Source of the DNA: Alnus glutinosa
Lineage: Eukaryota > Streptophyta > Magnoliopsida > Fagales > Betulaceae
Reading direction: 5' to 3'
Length of the DNA stretch: 64,000 nt
Assembly: GCF_958979055.1 (NCBI RefSeq)
Contig: NC_084888.1
Location: forward strand, 9,409,501-9,473,500
Below the pieces are notes generated by a model that worked only from the letters and a program-made list of their open reading frames with translations, was not told where the DNA came from and ran no database searches. A program made the translations under genes and the position numbers. Positions 11,101 through 22,469 of the stretch are shown piece after piece; the first letter of the stretch is position 1; each line of letters begins with the position of its first letter.

Positions 11101-12370
11101 ATCATTGCAGTTTATACTTCACGGTGGTGGTTATATGGCATTAGCCTTTGTATTGTTAGTGCGAAATGGTCCTATAGCAGTCACGGCGTGGCTGCTAAAG
11201 TTTTTGGCAACCACCACAGGTCCACAACAGTTTATGGGGGTCACCAGACATTCCTGCAACCACCACAGAGTCACTTAAAGTTCATGCTAGCTACCGACTA
11301 CTGTATTGGTCGTTGGAAGTCCATGGTGATCATTGCTAGTTCACAGGGCAACTAGAAGTTTAGAGCATTTGTAATGAAGTCGTCAAACAGACGAAATCAC
11401 CAAAATCAGATGATTTTGTTCAAAATGTCGTCTCCAACGAGCTCGTCAACACCATCGTCAAATGGAGGATTGTCAGAAGCCCTCGTCTAATGAGAGGAGC
11501 GTTTCGTCGATCGTCTCTTACTTTTTTCCAATTTTTTATTCCATCTCTTTGCTCTTTTTTCATCATCGTCTCAGATGGGACGACTGGAGTAGGATCCTTT
11601 CATTCGACAGGTCGTGTGGATGGTCAGTTGGGCGTGGAGCACTGGCGTGGCGAGCTGTTCAAGTGGAGGTACGACAAACCACGGCGTGACTAACCCAGTT
11701 CCCATCGGCATTACTAGCATTGATAATCTGGCCGATTTTGCTCCAGTCATCAAAAATCAGATACCCAGCGTGACAATCCAACCTATTTTGCTCCGACCCC
11801 CAAAAATCCGGTACCTCGGCTTGATAATCTAGCCGATTTTGCTCCAACCCTCAAAAATCCAGTACCTGGGCTTGACAATCCGGCCGATTATGCTCCCGGC
11901 GTCAAAAATCCGATACCCAGTGTTGATAATCCGGTCGATTCTCTTTCGTTTTTGCTCCCATCGATCTACCGGAAGGTTTTTTTTTAAAAAAATTTTATTT
12001 TTATAAAACTAATAAAAAATTAATATTTATTTGAAGTAGGGAATATTTGAGGAGTTTGATATTTAGAGCTTTTGAAAACTAGGTAGCTAAAATAACAAAA
12101 GTGATATTTTTCCTCAAAATTTGCTGAAATTTTGGCGAGTTCACTACAAATGCTCTAAGAGCGGCTATTGTAGGGCCTTTGAAAATTTGTGGCGATTATC
12201 GTGGGGCTGCTGAAAATTCATGTCAATCATCTAGAGTCGCCAAAAGTTCATGACGGCTACCACAAGGCGGCCAAAAGTTAATGGCAACCATCGCGGGACG
12301 GTCAAAAGTTTCAAGCAATCACCATGAGAGCTGTCAAAAGTTCATGACGACTATCGCGAGGCACAAGACA
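11101..12370. repeat. degenerate ~40-bp tandem repeats split by a MITE
   Basis: At 11101-11345 and again at 12165-12370 the sequence repeats a loose motif of the form 'AAAGTTCATGgCgACcACCgCaGgG' about every 40 bp. The two halves are separated by the element at 11352-12160, so they were probably one array before that insertion. I do not know the parent repeat family. Confidence 0.5.
11352..12160. mobile_element. ~0.8-kb nonautonomous element with internal ~57-bp tandem repeats
   Basis: The left end TTTAGAGCATTTGTAATGAA pairs with the right end TTCACTACAAATGCTCTAA. Inside (about 11700-11945) a unit of about 57 bp repeats roughly four times, with shared words such as GATAATC.GGCCGATT, TTTTGCTCC and CAAAAATC.G.TACC. 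The short frames across it are repeat artefacts. Confidence 0.6.
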
Positions 12371-12411
12371 TTTTGGTAATTATTTTTTTAAAAGTGTTTT
12401 GTATTTTATTT

Positions 12412-12830
12412 GTGGGTTAAATACGTTTTTAGTACCTGAGTTTTGAAAACTTTATTTTTTGGTATTTGAGTTTCAATTCGCATCACAAACGGTACCTCCG
12501 TTTTGAGAAAATATCAAATTAGTATCTCGATCAAGTTTTCTGTCCAAAAGCTAACGGCCCACCACGTCACTGCTACTTAGCACCACTAAGAACACGACAT
12601 CTGTCCCTTGCCACACGTTAGCACCCACATAATTGCCAAATCACCCACATCTTTAAAAATTAATTAAAAAAAATGAGATTTAAAAAAAAAAAAAAATTGA
12701 AAAAGAAGAAGAAGAAGAAGAAGAGGAGGGTTGGCTAAGCTACCCTCTTGACTAGTCTAAGGTGGCTGTGGTTCAACCATCCCATGGTAGGAAAAAAAAT
12801 TAAAAAAAAAAAAAATAATTTGATGAGTAT
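12412..12830. mobile_element. truncated Mutator-like element, one TIR visible
   Basis: Begins GGGTTAAATACGTTTTTAGT and continues with the same order of words (GGTACCTCCGTTTTGA, CTAACGGCCCACCACGTCAC) seen in the TIRs of the complete MULE at 46652-48268. A downstream GAA-rich tract and GGTGGCTGTGGTTCAACCA recall that element's internal array. No matching right TIR was found. Confidence 0.55.
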
Positions 12831-13457
12831 AAACCCATAAGCATGTGCAAGCATTGCGCCCCTTTTGCTCCTTTAACAACCTTGTACTGCTGCTTTAGAG
12901 GATTAGATAACTTATTTGACCAATTTTTTATTCACTGTTTTAGTTTGTGTTGAGATTATTGTTGAGCCCATCTAATTTTTCTTATTTTTATTTTTAGGAT
13001 TATTTACTTATTTTTTCATTCGGATCGAAAGTGAAAAAGATCCTCCCTCAACTGTAACCATTTTCTTATTTAACTAAGGAAAAAAAAATTACTGTAATAT
13101 TCTTAATATTGAGTATTATTTAAATGTCTTTTCAATTTCAAAATTTATCTTTTAGTTCATTGAATTTGTTCCCCCTATAAATTAATTCATTCTGTTTCAA
13201 TTCCGTATAGATTTTGACATTTTGTTACTTTTTACTTTATGAAACTCGTATAAAATTATAATTCTACAATTCTTTAAAGAAAGAAAAATGAATAATGAAG
13301 GTGACTCGCGTCTATCACGATTCACGCGCAGCCCAATATTCAAATTATTAATCACGAGCCATGACTATTTCCCCTTCAGTTAATTTCTTCATTCCAAATT
13401 CTAATTGGACATTTTTACATTTCTCTCTGCATCAGAAGATTCAGAACCACCGTGGAA
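12831..13457. other. upstream region of the F-box gene
   Basis: AT-rich, no repeats recognised. It includes the probable promoter of the F-box gene, but no element was assigned. Confidence 0.4.
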
Positions 13458-14606
13458 ATGTCAGACTGTATCCCAAACGAGGTTGTCATCGAGATCCTCT
13501 CACGACTGCCGGTGAAATCACTCATCAGATTCAAGTGCGTTTCCAGGACATGGAGATCTCTCATCTCTAGCCCCCACTTCATCGCCGCCCATCTTCATTT
13601 TGCTCTTTCCAACACCCAACACCCACCTTACCTTCTCTTTCGTCACTACGACGGTCAACACAAGAAAGACTGCTTCCCTCTGCCTTCTTCAGGTGAGAAT
13701 GGTGTTTTTTTCGCATACCCATCAGATTTCATAGAATTGCGTTACCCCCACAAGAGCATCAACCAATCCTTCACCATAGTTGGTTCGTCTAACGGCCTAC
13801 TTTGTCTCAATATTTTGTACAACGATGGCTATGTTTTCTGGAACCCTTCTATTCGAAAAGCTACATCCCTTCCGGACCCCAGCATCAGATTTAGTTCTCA
13901 TGGTCCCTTTTTGCATTCTCTTGGCTTTGGCTATGACCCCACAACCGACGATTACAAGTTGGTGAGGGTGGTGTATCTTGAACCTGAAGGCACTTCTGGT
14001 GTTTCTTTCGACGCCGTTCCGCCTCTGGTTGAGATTTATACCCTTCGCACCAGCGCCTGGCGCTTTGTTACCGCCCCGGGTCCTCCCTATGTTGTCGACG
14101 AGTGGCCCTTATCGGTTTTCGTCAATGGGGCAGTCCACTGGCTCGCGCACACTCCGTGGAATAAGGGTGCTTTTCGCAACGTGATCGTGTCGTTCGATAT
14201 GGGAGATGAGGCCTTTCATGAGATGGCTTTGCCTGAGAGTTTACGAGGGTCGGAACACTTGAACGTAACTGTTGCGGTGCTTGATGGGTTGCTCGCGCTT
14301 GCCCCATGTAACGGATGGTGGGGGGAAGAGCCTTACTCTGTGTGGGTGATGAAGGAGTATGGAGTAGTGGAGTCTTGGACTAAGCAATTTGATGTTGATG
14401 TTAGAGAAGGATTAGGGAGGGTGGTAGCCTTTAGAAGAAAGGGTGGAGTTCCAGTGAACAAGGCTGGAGAGTTGGTTTCTCACGAACCTAGTAGACAACG
14501 AATTTTGGATCTTCCCATTTATGGCTTAACAGAGTCGTTTTATTTGAGTACTTACGTGGAGAGCCTTGTTCTACTGAATATAGCAGATGGAGTCTTGGAA
14601 AGATAG
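13458..14606 (+). CDS. F-box protein with FBA-type associated domain (CPR1/At3g06240-like)
   Basis: An intronless 382-residue protein. The F-box is at the N-terminus (residues about 3-45: IPNEVVIEILSRLPVKSLIRFKCVSRTWRSLIS, shown here only in part as LPVKSLIRFKCV). It is followed by the plant FBA_1-type region: GLLCLNI, FWNPSIRKATSLP, FGYDPTTDDYKLVRV, VHWLAH and SFDMGDEAFHEMALP. Such proteins act as substrate receptors of SCF ubiquitin ligases by binding SKP1/ASK through the F-box; the target is unknown. The ATG at 13458 gives MSDCIPNE. A GTG two codons upstream is not a plausible start. The 3' flank is tandemly duplicated further on. Confidence 0.88.
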   Translation: MSDCIPNEVVIEILSRLPVKSLIRFKCVSRTWRSLISSPHFIAAHLHFALSNTQHPPYLLFRHYDGQHKKDCFPLPSSGENGVFFAYPSDFIELRYPHKSINQSFTIVGSSNGLLCLNILYNDGYVFWNPSIRKATSLPDPSIRFSSHGPFLHSLGFGYDPTTDDYKLVRVVYLEPEGTSGVSFDAVPPLVEIYTLRTSAWRFVTAPGPPYVVDEWPLSVFVNGAVHWLAHTPWNKGAFRNVIVSFDMGDEAFHEMALPESLRGSEHLNVTVAVLDGLLALAPCNGWWGEEPYSVWVMKEYGVVESWTKQFDVDVREGLGRVVAFRRKGGVPVNKAGELVSHEPSRQRILDLPIYGLTESFYLSTYVESLVLLNIADGVLER

Positions 14607-17600
14607 GCAAGCAAAGGCGAGATGTGTAATTTTAGTTTTACTTCTACTTGTTTGCGGTTCCTCCATTACTGTGCTTAACATAATTCTGTTATTGACCTTC
14701 TGCATACCCCTTTGTATATCCCTGCAAAATGCTTATCAAATTGCTGGTCCAAAGCGACTGGTTTACGTCCTTGCATCGTGCTACTGTTATATATTTACAA
14801 AAATAAAGAAAGGGTTCAGCAATATGCATTTGTTATAGTTCCTCATTCAGAATGTTTACTGTAGTGTTCTCTAGTCTCTCGCATGGGCTGTCTTTCCGAG
14901 GTTCGGGGCTAACAAGCTTATTGATTAGACACTGCAGTAATTTTTCCTCCAAATTGATCATCTGTCCATTTATCTTGGACAGAGATGTTATCTCTTTTGT
15001 TTTTGGGGGAGAGGGGAGGAGGAGTTGGAGTCAAACTCAATTGTTGTTGTCGGATTCTTGAATTTTTTGAAATTACTATGCCACGTGCCTGTAGATGTCA
15101 TTCCGAAAGTACATTTATTTCTTTCAAATGCCAATTTTACTGGCTGTAGTTTGTTTCGGGCTCTTGCTCTGTTGTGTGTTGACGAATTTTAAAGAAAACC
15201 TGCAAGAACCGTTGAGCATAATTTACATCAGTCCATGTTTTGAATAGCAGGTAATCATGCTACATGAAAAAAAAAACTAATTAATGATTATTGGTTTTCT
15301 GTGTTCTCTTGAGTGTGGTAATCTGCAATGGAGAATTAAAACCTTAAATTTTTATGGAACTTGGTGGAATATTAATTTGATAAATCATGCTCAAGTTATG
15401 TCATGTGTGTCTATCCTTTAACCACAAATAAATTCCACCAGAGGAGTAACATGCACTATAATGTCGTTGCAGTTCCATCTAATGGTTGATTCTGCCAATT
15501 GTTTGTTTATTTGAGTATAGATAAAGTTGGAGGGGAAAAAATGAAATAGTTTATGGGGGGCTTGGTTGTAGGTGCTCGCATTGAGAAGCTACAACAAGAC
15601 TTTTTATGGGGAGGGATTTGTGATGAGTTCAAATATCACTTGGTGAGTTAGTCAAAGGTTTGTACCCCAATTTCAAAGGGCGGGCTGGGTATCAGAAATT
15701 TGTGATGTTCAACCGGGCTCTGTTAGATAAATGGTTGTGGCGTTATGGGATTGAGAGAGAAGCTTGGTGGATAATTGTGGTGGATTCCAAGTTTGGCAGT
15801 TTATGGGGAGGTTGGTGATCCTTTGAGCCTGCAGGTGCCTTTGGGGTGGAGTTGTGGAAGAACATCAGGAAAGGGTGTGAGACATGCTTAGGCTTTTCTA
15901 GATTTTAGGTGAGGGATAGGGCTAGGACCAAATTTTGGTATGATCTGTGGTGTGGAAATACAGTTCTTAAGGAAGCTTTTCATGTTTTATTTGGTATTTC
16001 TTGTGCGAAGGATGCATCTATTGTGGATAATTTGGAGCTCTTGGGTGGTTCTAATCAGTGGAGCGTGAGTTTTTCTATAGAGGCGCATGACTGGGAAGTG
16101 GATATCTTTGCTTCTTTTTTCCAGGTGTTACACTAAATCAGTGTAAGAAGAGGTAGTGAAGTTAGGCTGTGGTGGGTCTCCTCCAAAAAAGGTTTGTTCA
16201 AGGTCGAGTCTTTCTTTAGCTCTTTGGCTTGCTCTGTGGGGAGTCATTTTCATTGAAAGCGTGTTTGGCGGACTTAGGCTCCTACGAGGGCAGCTTTTTT
16301 TGCGTGGTCGGCAGCTGTAGGTAAGATCCTTACATTGGATAACCTCAGGAAGAGGCATGTTATTTTGGTGGATAGATGTTGCATGTGCAAGCGAAATGGG
16401 GAATCAGTGGATCATCTTCTTCTTCATTGCGATGTGGCTTATGCTATGTGGAGTGCTCTCTTTACTCGTTTTGGTTTGTCTTGGGTTATGCCTAGAAGAG
16501 TCTTTGACTTGCTTGCTTGTTGGTGGACGTCTGGAAGGCCGAAGAGTGCTGCGATTTGGAAGATGGTGCCGACATGCCTTCTTTGGTGTGTTTGAAAGAA
16601 ATAATATGTATTTCAAGGATTTGGAGAGGTCCTTGAAGGATATTTTAGCTTCATTTTTTAATACTTTGTATCTTTGGTCGGTGGCTTTTGTGTCTCCTTT
16701 GTCACTTAGTTTTGGCGATTTTCTTGTTTGTTTTTCGCTTTCTAGTTAGGTGCTTTCTCTTGTATACTTCTGGTGTACTTAGGGGCGCCTTACGCTTTTA
16801 ATAAGATCAATTTATTACTTATTAAAAAAAAAAAAAACTTTCTGCTGGGGGGCGAGGGGGCTGAAGGAAAGGTTATGTTCGTAGCAGCCACCAGGAAGAT
16901 TTAGTCTAATTCGTCAGTATGTTTTATGGTTGTTTTGATACCTGAGTTATCTTGGATTCTCATGTGCGTTCACACTGCCGATGAAACTGACCTGACCGAT
17001 GCCACCATTGTGTACCAGCCGAGCTTGGTCAGGTTTCAACAGCCTGGCGGCATGGTGAGGTTTATGTTTTAGTGAATTTATCTAGTGATAGTATACGCAC
17101 GAAGAATGGCAAGAAAATGTGAGATACGTGATGCTGTTTTTACTATGTACTTGTTTGCACCTCCTCAGTTATTATGCTAATATGCTTAATATAATGCTAA
17201 TATTGACATTTTGCTTATGGTTTATAAAACCCATATGAAATGCTCAACGAATTGCTTGTCCAAAGTGATTAGTTTTCTGTAAGGTTCTTGCATCTTGTGG
17301 AGGACCTCATAGTAATCCATTTACCATAATATTATCTGATACTTTCAGACTTCTGAAGCATTTACGATGACATTTCCCCTCAATTTGAAGTTCTAAAAGT
17401 TACAATGTCATATGCCTATACATATTATGCTGAAATTACATGTATGTCTTTCCATGGCCATTTTTAGACACTGTAGTCTGTCTTTTGTTCTGTGCTCTAT
17501 TGGGTATGGTACTATGGTTGGAGAAATTTTGACAAATGCTGCTAGGTCTGTTGAGCATAATTTGTGCCAAATCCAAGTTTTGATAGTAGGTAATGAAAGG

Positions 17601-18000
17601 GGGAAAGAAAACTTAGGTAAGAATATTTTAATGCTTGTTGGTTGCTGAAATATTTTGTCTTCTCTTGAATGTGTTATTCTGCATTGGAAGATGACAAGAA
17701 TCAAAACCTTAAGTTGTGTTGGAACTTGGAGGAAAGTTAATGTGATAAATCATGCTCAAGTAATGTCATGTGTCTATCCTTTGACTGAAAAAGAGTGCAC
17801 TAGTGAAGTCACATGTGTTATAGTGTAGTTTTAGTTCCATCTAATGGTTTATGCTGCTAATTGTTTGTTTTATTTGAATTTAGGAAAAGTTGGAGAGTTG
17901 GGGGGGGGGGGGGGGGATGTTACTGATTTTCATTTTCAGAGGGAGAGGTTAAGTTACAGCAGCCACCAATGAGGATTAATCTAATTCTTCAGTGAGAATT
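14580..18000. repeat. tandem duplication of the F-box gene's 3' region
   Basis: Sequence from the end of the F-box CDS to about 16920 (excluding the LINE) recurs at about 17090-18000 with moderate divergence. Matching landmarks are the AATTGCTGGTCCAAAG and AATTGCTTGTCCAAAG pair, GTTGAGCATAATTT, the ATCTAATGG...AATTGTTTGTTTATTTGA stretch, and the final GCAGCCACCA. The second unit has a G run of about 18 bp near 17900. The second unit contains no F-box coding sequence beyond its extreme end. Otherwise this 3.4 kb holds no gene. Confidence 0.7.
15546..16843 (+). mobile_element. 5'-truncated LINE (C-terminal part of ORF2)
   Basis: Broken frames encode the end of a plant L1-type reverse transcriptase ORF: EKLQQDFLWGG, then the RT zinc-binding region with CCMCKRNGESVDHLLLHCD and AYAMWSALF. 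The 3' end passes from TTATTACTTATT into a poly-A of 13 or more. It lies within the first unit of the tandemly duplicated F-box 3' region and is absent from the second unit, so it inserted after or independently of that duplication. Several stops and frame changes are present; it cannot make a working protein. Confidence 0.85.
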
Positions 18001-18351
18001 AATCTTTTTTTCTTTTTTTTTTCCTTTGTTGGACAAAGAATATTAATTCCTTATGTGACAAGGAAATTACTTTCTTTTCACTTTCAAAAGATTTAAATAA
18101 GAGTTTTATTCAAAACAGAAATCCGGGATAACTTTCAACAGCTATAATACAAAAAGTTGTCATAGCCGTACTAAATTGTAGTCTTATTTCATTCATCTAT
18201 ACAGACTATACAAAACCATACTCTCATTTCAACTGGTTATATTGCATTTCATTATTCAATCAGATCACCATGAAAACGGTTTACAGTAGTTCAAGATGTT
18301 AGAACCCCTACTTTGGTGATTGCAGAGTTTAGGTGCGTGAATTGATTGGAA
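18001..18351. other. 3' flank of the WAT1-related gene
   Basis: T-rich and AT-rich sequence between the duplicated F-box 3' region and the stop codon of the minus-strand transporter gene. No other feature was seen. Confidence 0.4.
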
Positions 18352-20438
18352 CTATTCAAAACTGGTCAATGACAACTTTGGTTGATTTGTGACAGGTATG
18401 ACCTTTGACACTGTATTACAATCTGCATCTTCTTCTGCTGTTTGGCCTTGCTTCTCATTGCTTTTACCCCATAGAAGAATATACATGCCAATTACAACTA
18501 GGATAGATCCCAGAATACTGTTCATTACCAATGAAGAAAATGTTAAGGACAGTTTAATTATCTGATAAACAACAAATTACTGAAAAGTGGTAAAAGGTAT
18601 CAACCTTCCAAGGTAAATTTGTTCATGCAAGATAGAGAAATCAAAGATGGCTACAAATAACTCTATCAGGGGTGTAAATGCTGATGTGAAGAGTGGACCT
18701 CTATGTTTGACACACCATGACATAGCCACATAACACAAGCCTGATCCCACCATCCCCTGTGTCCAAAAATGAAGAACTAGGTTTATGGAGTCTAGTAAGT
18801 TTGGATTAAAATTTGAGCCGTTCATTTATTGTTGGCTCTAGAAATTCAAAAGAAAATCATTTTGATTATGTGCTCTGCAACATTTGAATCTTAAAAGGAG
18901 TACTTACAGCATATATGACTGTCAATATCTCCAACTTCCCTTTCAAAACCCACATGCCAAGGTTTCTCTCCACGATCAAACTCAAGATGGCAGATTGAAT
19001 GGCACCAAACAAGTTCAAAATTGCTGTGCTAGTATATTGACACGGATATCTTTTGCCAATCTTTGCTTGTATAAGGAACCATGAAGACCACAAAAGGCAG
19101 CCTGCAGCATTAAGTATCGAACCAATGGCCCACCTTTCTGTCTTACTATGGTTATTTATCTGAGTTGTGGCTCGTGAATGTGGGTGGTTTAGTGGCGTTC
19201 CTTTGTAAAGGGTTAATAACAAAGCACCACCAATGCATACCACAGTTCCCAACACCTTAGCCCTCCCGCATTTGCTCTTCATGTTCACTTTCTCTAGACT
19301 ACAAAGAGTTAAATACCATAGAGTGGCAATTATTGCATCTTCAATGGATAGTAAAAGGGATAAGGATATATGATAATTACATATCCGAGTTGCTAGTAAT
19401 TTGAGTAGGTAATGTAAAAAACTCCATATAGGACCTACCTGTCTGAGTAGGTGACCAAACGGTCCAAAATTTATTTAGACAAATAGGTCTCATATGGGGT
19501 CTTTCACATTATTTGTCTAAATTGCTAATAATTCAAACATGTAATAATTGTTGTGAATCACAATCCTAGTAAAAGTAGGTGCTTATTGATTTCACATACC
19601 CAAAACTTACCCAAATGGAAGCGACAATAGAAATGTGTTTACCCAAAACTTACCCAAATGGAAGTGACAATAGAAATGTGTTTACAGGCACCATGTTGAT
19701 GAAAGCACATGAGAACGTAGCAGATGTGTATTGAAGTCCAAGAAGGAACAAGTATTGTGTGAGTGTTACCCTGAAAAACATTTGTAATTTTCTAAGGCTA
19801 TCAATATCTCTAGAAATTGTAAGAATTAGTGCTATACAAATGGGGCGGTTATAATCTCCCCGTAACCGCTAACTGCTTATAATCGTTAACCGCTAACCGT
19901 ATAACTGCTTTTGAAGGCGGTTATAAATAATCATTAATCGCCTAAGCAGAACAATTGCGGTTATTAAAATTCAATAACTGCCTTATGCGGTTGCAGTTAG
20001 CCGTTATAGCTAATAACTGTTAACCGCAACCGCTTGTACAACCCTCGTAAGAATTCAACCGGACAATTTGCCATAACTAACCCGATCAGAGCACTAAAGA
20101 AAAGTTGACACAAGATGCAAGCAGTAAGTTCAGGTCTGCTTTTCCTGCAAGAAAACTTACTATTTTTAGCCCCTTTAGGAAACTTGTCCAAAAGAACAAG
20201 ACAAGGAAATTGATGAAAACGATCTTTAGATGGAAAAGTTAAGAAGCTATATATACCTTTTCCAGAAGTAGGCAATGGGTCCCAAGAAAATAGCAGAAAT
20301 TGACTGTCGGTAGGTCACAATAATCAATTGGTTTGTTCCTTCATTAAGAACCTTCTTAAGAAGTAAATTCACCATGGCCAATGCAAAATTAACTGCTACC
20401 ATGGCAGCAACAGGCTTCCATTCTCCAAAGGAATTCAT
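18352..20438 (-). CDS. WAT1-related (EamA/MtN21-type) transporter, six exons
   Basis: Exons: 20438-20257, 20144-20082, 19770-19654, 19298-18908, 18756-18605 and 18517-18352. They join in frame to about 356 residues, normal for the family. Members are ten-helix drug/metabolite transporters; WAT1 itself is a tonoplast auxin exporter, but the substrate here is unknown. Diagnostic stretches are GEWKPVAAMVAVNFALAMVN, LIIVTYRQSISAIFL, TLTQYLFLLGLQYTSATFS, VCIGGALLLTLYKG, WFLIQAKIGKRYPCQYTSTA, GSGLCYVAMSWCVKHRGPLF and ILGSILVVIGMYILLWGKS. I chose the ATG at 20438 (MNSFGEWKP) rather than the in-frame one at 20513, because a TATA box lies only about 17 bp upstream of the latter. Exon 3 has a duplicated splice donor (separate entry). 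Confidence 0.92.
19380..19550. mobile_element. palindromic MITE in intron 3 of the WAT1-related gene
   Basis: The left part (GAGTTGCTAGTAATTTGAGT ... CTCCATATAGGACCTA) is an imperfect reverse complement of the right part (TAGGTCTCATATGGGG ... TTGCTAATAATTC). Arm length is about 70 bp. Confidence 0.6.
19606..19700 (-). repeat. tandem duplication of about 45 bp across the exon 3 splice donor
   Basis: On the minus strand GTAAACACATTTCTATTGTC plus CTTCCATTTGGGTAAGTTTTGGG occurs twice in a row with one mismatch. Both copies hold a TTTGG|GTAAG donor. Use of the first donor keeps the frame (SLPFG|LEKVN). Use of the second would read through the first into GTAAGTTTTGGGTAA, a stop. Confidence 0.85.
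19830..20045. mobile_element. GCGGTTA-rich nonautonomous element in intron 2
   Basis: Runs from about ACAAATGGGGCGGTTATAAT to GCAACCGCTTGTACAACCC, with many copies of (T)AACCGC and GCGGTTA in both orientations. Its ends are roughly inverted. The family is not certain; this composition is seen in small plant hAT-type elements. Confidence 0.5.
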
Positions 20439-20529
20439 CTCAACTAGATACCAACCTTCCTTTCTCTCTTCTACTTTCCTGTGCTTGGAAACACAATGCT
20501 TGTTATTAGACATGTTTGAGTGTTTGCTT

Positions 20530-20539
20530 CTATATATAA
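20530..20539 (-). promoter_or_regulatory. TATA box of the WAT1-related gene
   Basis: The minus strand reads CTTATATATAG. A start of transcription some 25-32 bp downstream would fall near 20500-20510, leaving 20438 as the first usable in-frame ATG. Confidence 0.6.
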
Positions 20540-20599
20540 GCGACCTACCACTCCAAAATGGGTACGAATATGAATAATATTCTGCATCAAATCAACCCC

Positions 20600-21190
20600 T
20601 TTAAGCAATTAGCTTTATATTTCTACTGCTCTTTTCCTGGAAATTTTGCATTAGTGAGATCACAGCATCATTAATTGCTAAGCTAATATATGCATCATCA
20701 TTACACAAACTCGCATATTCAGCTTTCCATTTAAATATTAACAATAATGTGGTGAGAATCTTTATGCCAGTAAAAGCTTTTCTGTTGTTAATTGTATAAT
20801 AAGTAAAAGCAGTAAGCATAATTAGAAAGTAGCAGCAAATGGGAGAGCATCATTAGAAAGTAATCACAGATATGATCAATCATCGCTTTCCTCTGATTGG
20901 AATCTGATACTTGGTGAGAAACAGAGTGACCGTTACAAAACTGTTGGTTAGTGTTATTCAGTCTTAAGAGTTAAGAGAGTCTAATAGCCATTAGTATAAA
21001 GGCAGTGGATGCTTGCTGATTGTAAAATCATTATGCTGCTGATCTTTGTTTGAAATTGTCTTCTTTTCATGCCACGGATGCGTAGTTCATGTAGGCATTT
21101 TTTATCGCCTTAATCTTCTAGAATAAGTGGTGATTTTACATGTTATCAAAACTAAAGTTTTGATTTTGAACCTTATTTATATCATTTATC
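20600..21190. other. intergenic, upstream of the WAT1-related gene
   Basis: AT-rich. No gene or clear repeat was recognised. Confidence 0.4.
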
Positions 21191-21191
21191 C

Positions 21192-21430
21192 AAAGGAGTT
21201 GGCTCAAGTGGTAAGGAAACTGGTCTTGGTAGCATTTTCATCAGGTTTAAGGTTCGGATCTCTTTGGGTAAAAACAATTCTTTGGAGCCAATCTGTCAGC
21301 GAAGTCGGAGTTTTACCTGATCCGTGTAGAGGGGGCGCTTTGCATGGGTTCGAAGTTTGCCCGACATGGATAGGTACACGAAATAGCTCTACTTCGAAGG
21401 GATTTTTCATCACTAAAAAAAAAATATTAA
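21192..21430 (+). mobile_element. tRNA-derived SINE
   Basis: Begins with GGAGTTGGCTCAAGTGGTAA, which fits a pol III A box (TGGCTCAAGTGG). A B box follows about 50 bp later (GGTTCGGATCTC). The body is unrelated to a tRNA and ends in an A tract after TTTTTCATCACT. No intact cloverleaf can be drawn, so this is a retroposon, not a tRNA gene. Confidence 0.8.
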
Positions 21431-22469
21431 TTAAATTTATCATTTTTTATTTTTTATTAACTTATACTTTTGCAATAAGTTATGATTTATCTATATAGAG
21501 AATAGGGATTTAACGTGGCATATTCGTATTCATATGTATTGTTTTCGTACGTACATGGTGAATTCTCTTTGGAGTAAGAAACACACTTGGCTTTCACAAA
21601 AATTCAAGCAACTGAACTGATAGAAGTCGTGTCGTTGGAAAGGTTCGAATTCATACTCTAGCTAGCTGGGTTGCATTAATAAGGGGTTGGGCCCGGTCAG
21701 TGCAATGAAGTATAGGCTCAAGTACAGCCCAGGCCCAGAGTCCCCCTACTAGGGTCGTGTCTCAACTCTCCGATCTTCAATTAGGAGCGACAATTTTTTA
21801 TTTGCGTGTCGGGTTTGGGTTATATCGTATCGAGGTATAAGTATAAAATTATAAAGATCAACTCAGTCTCGACACATTTAATTAAACGGGTCAGACATTT
21901 CAACCTTAATCTACTAATTTCATGCTGGGTTCTTGTCGTGTTTACAATTTGCGTGTTGGATTCGGATTGTATAAATGCATTGATATAAAACTAATAACTC
22001 AAGTATAATCTAACCCATTTAAATAGAGAGGGAAGATCTCTTGGGTTCATAGATTGTATAAAAAAATATTTATTTTTATGTCGTATATTGAATTCGGATG
22101 TATCGATACATTGACATAAAGAGTAATGGTAGAGACCACTTTTTTGTTATCTTTTTATCCATATAAAGTTGATGTAGATTTTGAAATTACTATCAGATTT
22201 AAAACGAATCAATATTAAATTTGATAGTAATTTTAAAAGTTATATAAACATTAAAAAAAAAAAAAAAAAAAAAAAGCCTTTAACGTTAGTTGTGAGGTTA
22301 AATAAAGACTGTCGGCCTATACTTGAACCAGACAACAACGACTAGCGCTACAACGTCAAGAATGGCTCTACTATGTCCTCGGCCTCAGCCTGGTTTTTCT
22401 TTTGCGTGAATTTTTTTTTTTTTTGTTAGAACTCACTGGTCGCAATGCGAAGCGCAGCGCAAGCTAGAA
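21431..22469. other. intergenic, upstream of the PPR gene
   Basis: AT-rich. 22120-22280 resembles half of a small palindromic MITE (GAGTAATGGTAGAGACCAC ... poly-A). A T run lies near 22408-22422. No gene was recognised. Confidence 0.4.

Noticed and set aside
20439-20513. Upstream in-frame ATG (20513) as the WAT1-related start
   Set aside because: It lies about 17 bp from the TATA box, upstream of or at the expected transcription start; 20438 matches the family N-terminus.
21192-21430. tRNA gene
   Set aside because: Only the A and B box words are present; no cloverleaf can be formed and an A tail follows, as in a SINE.
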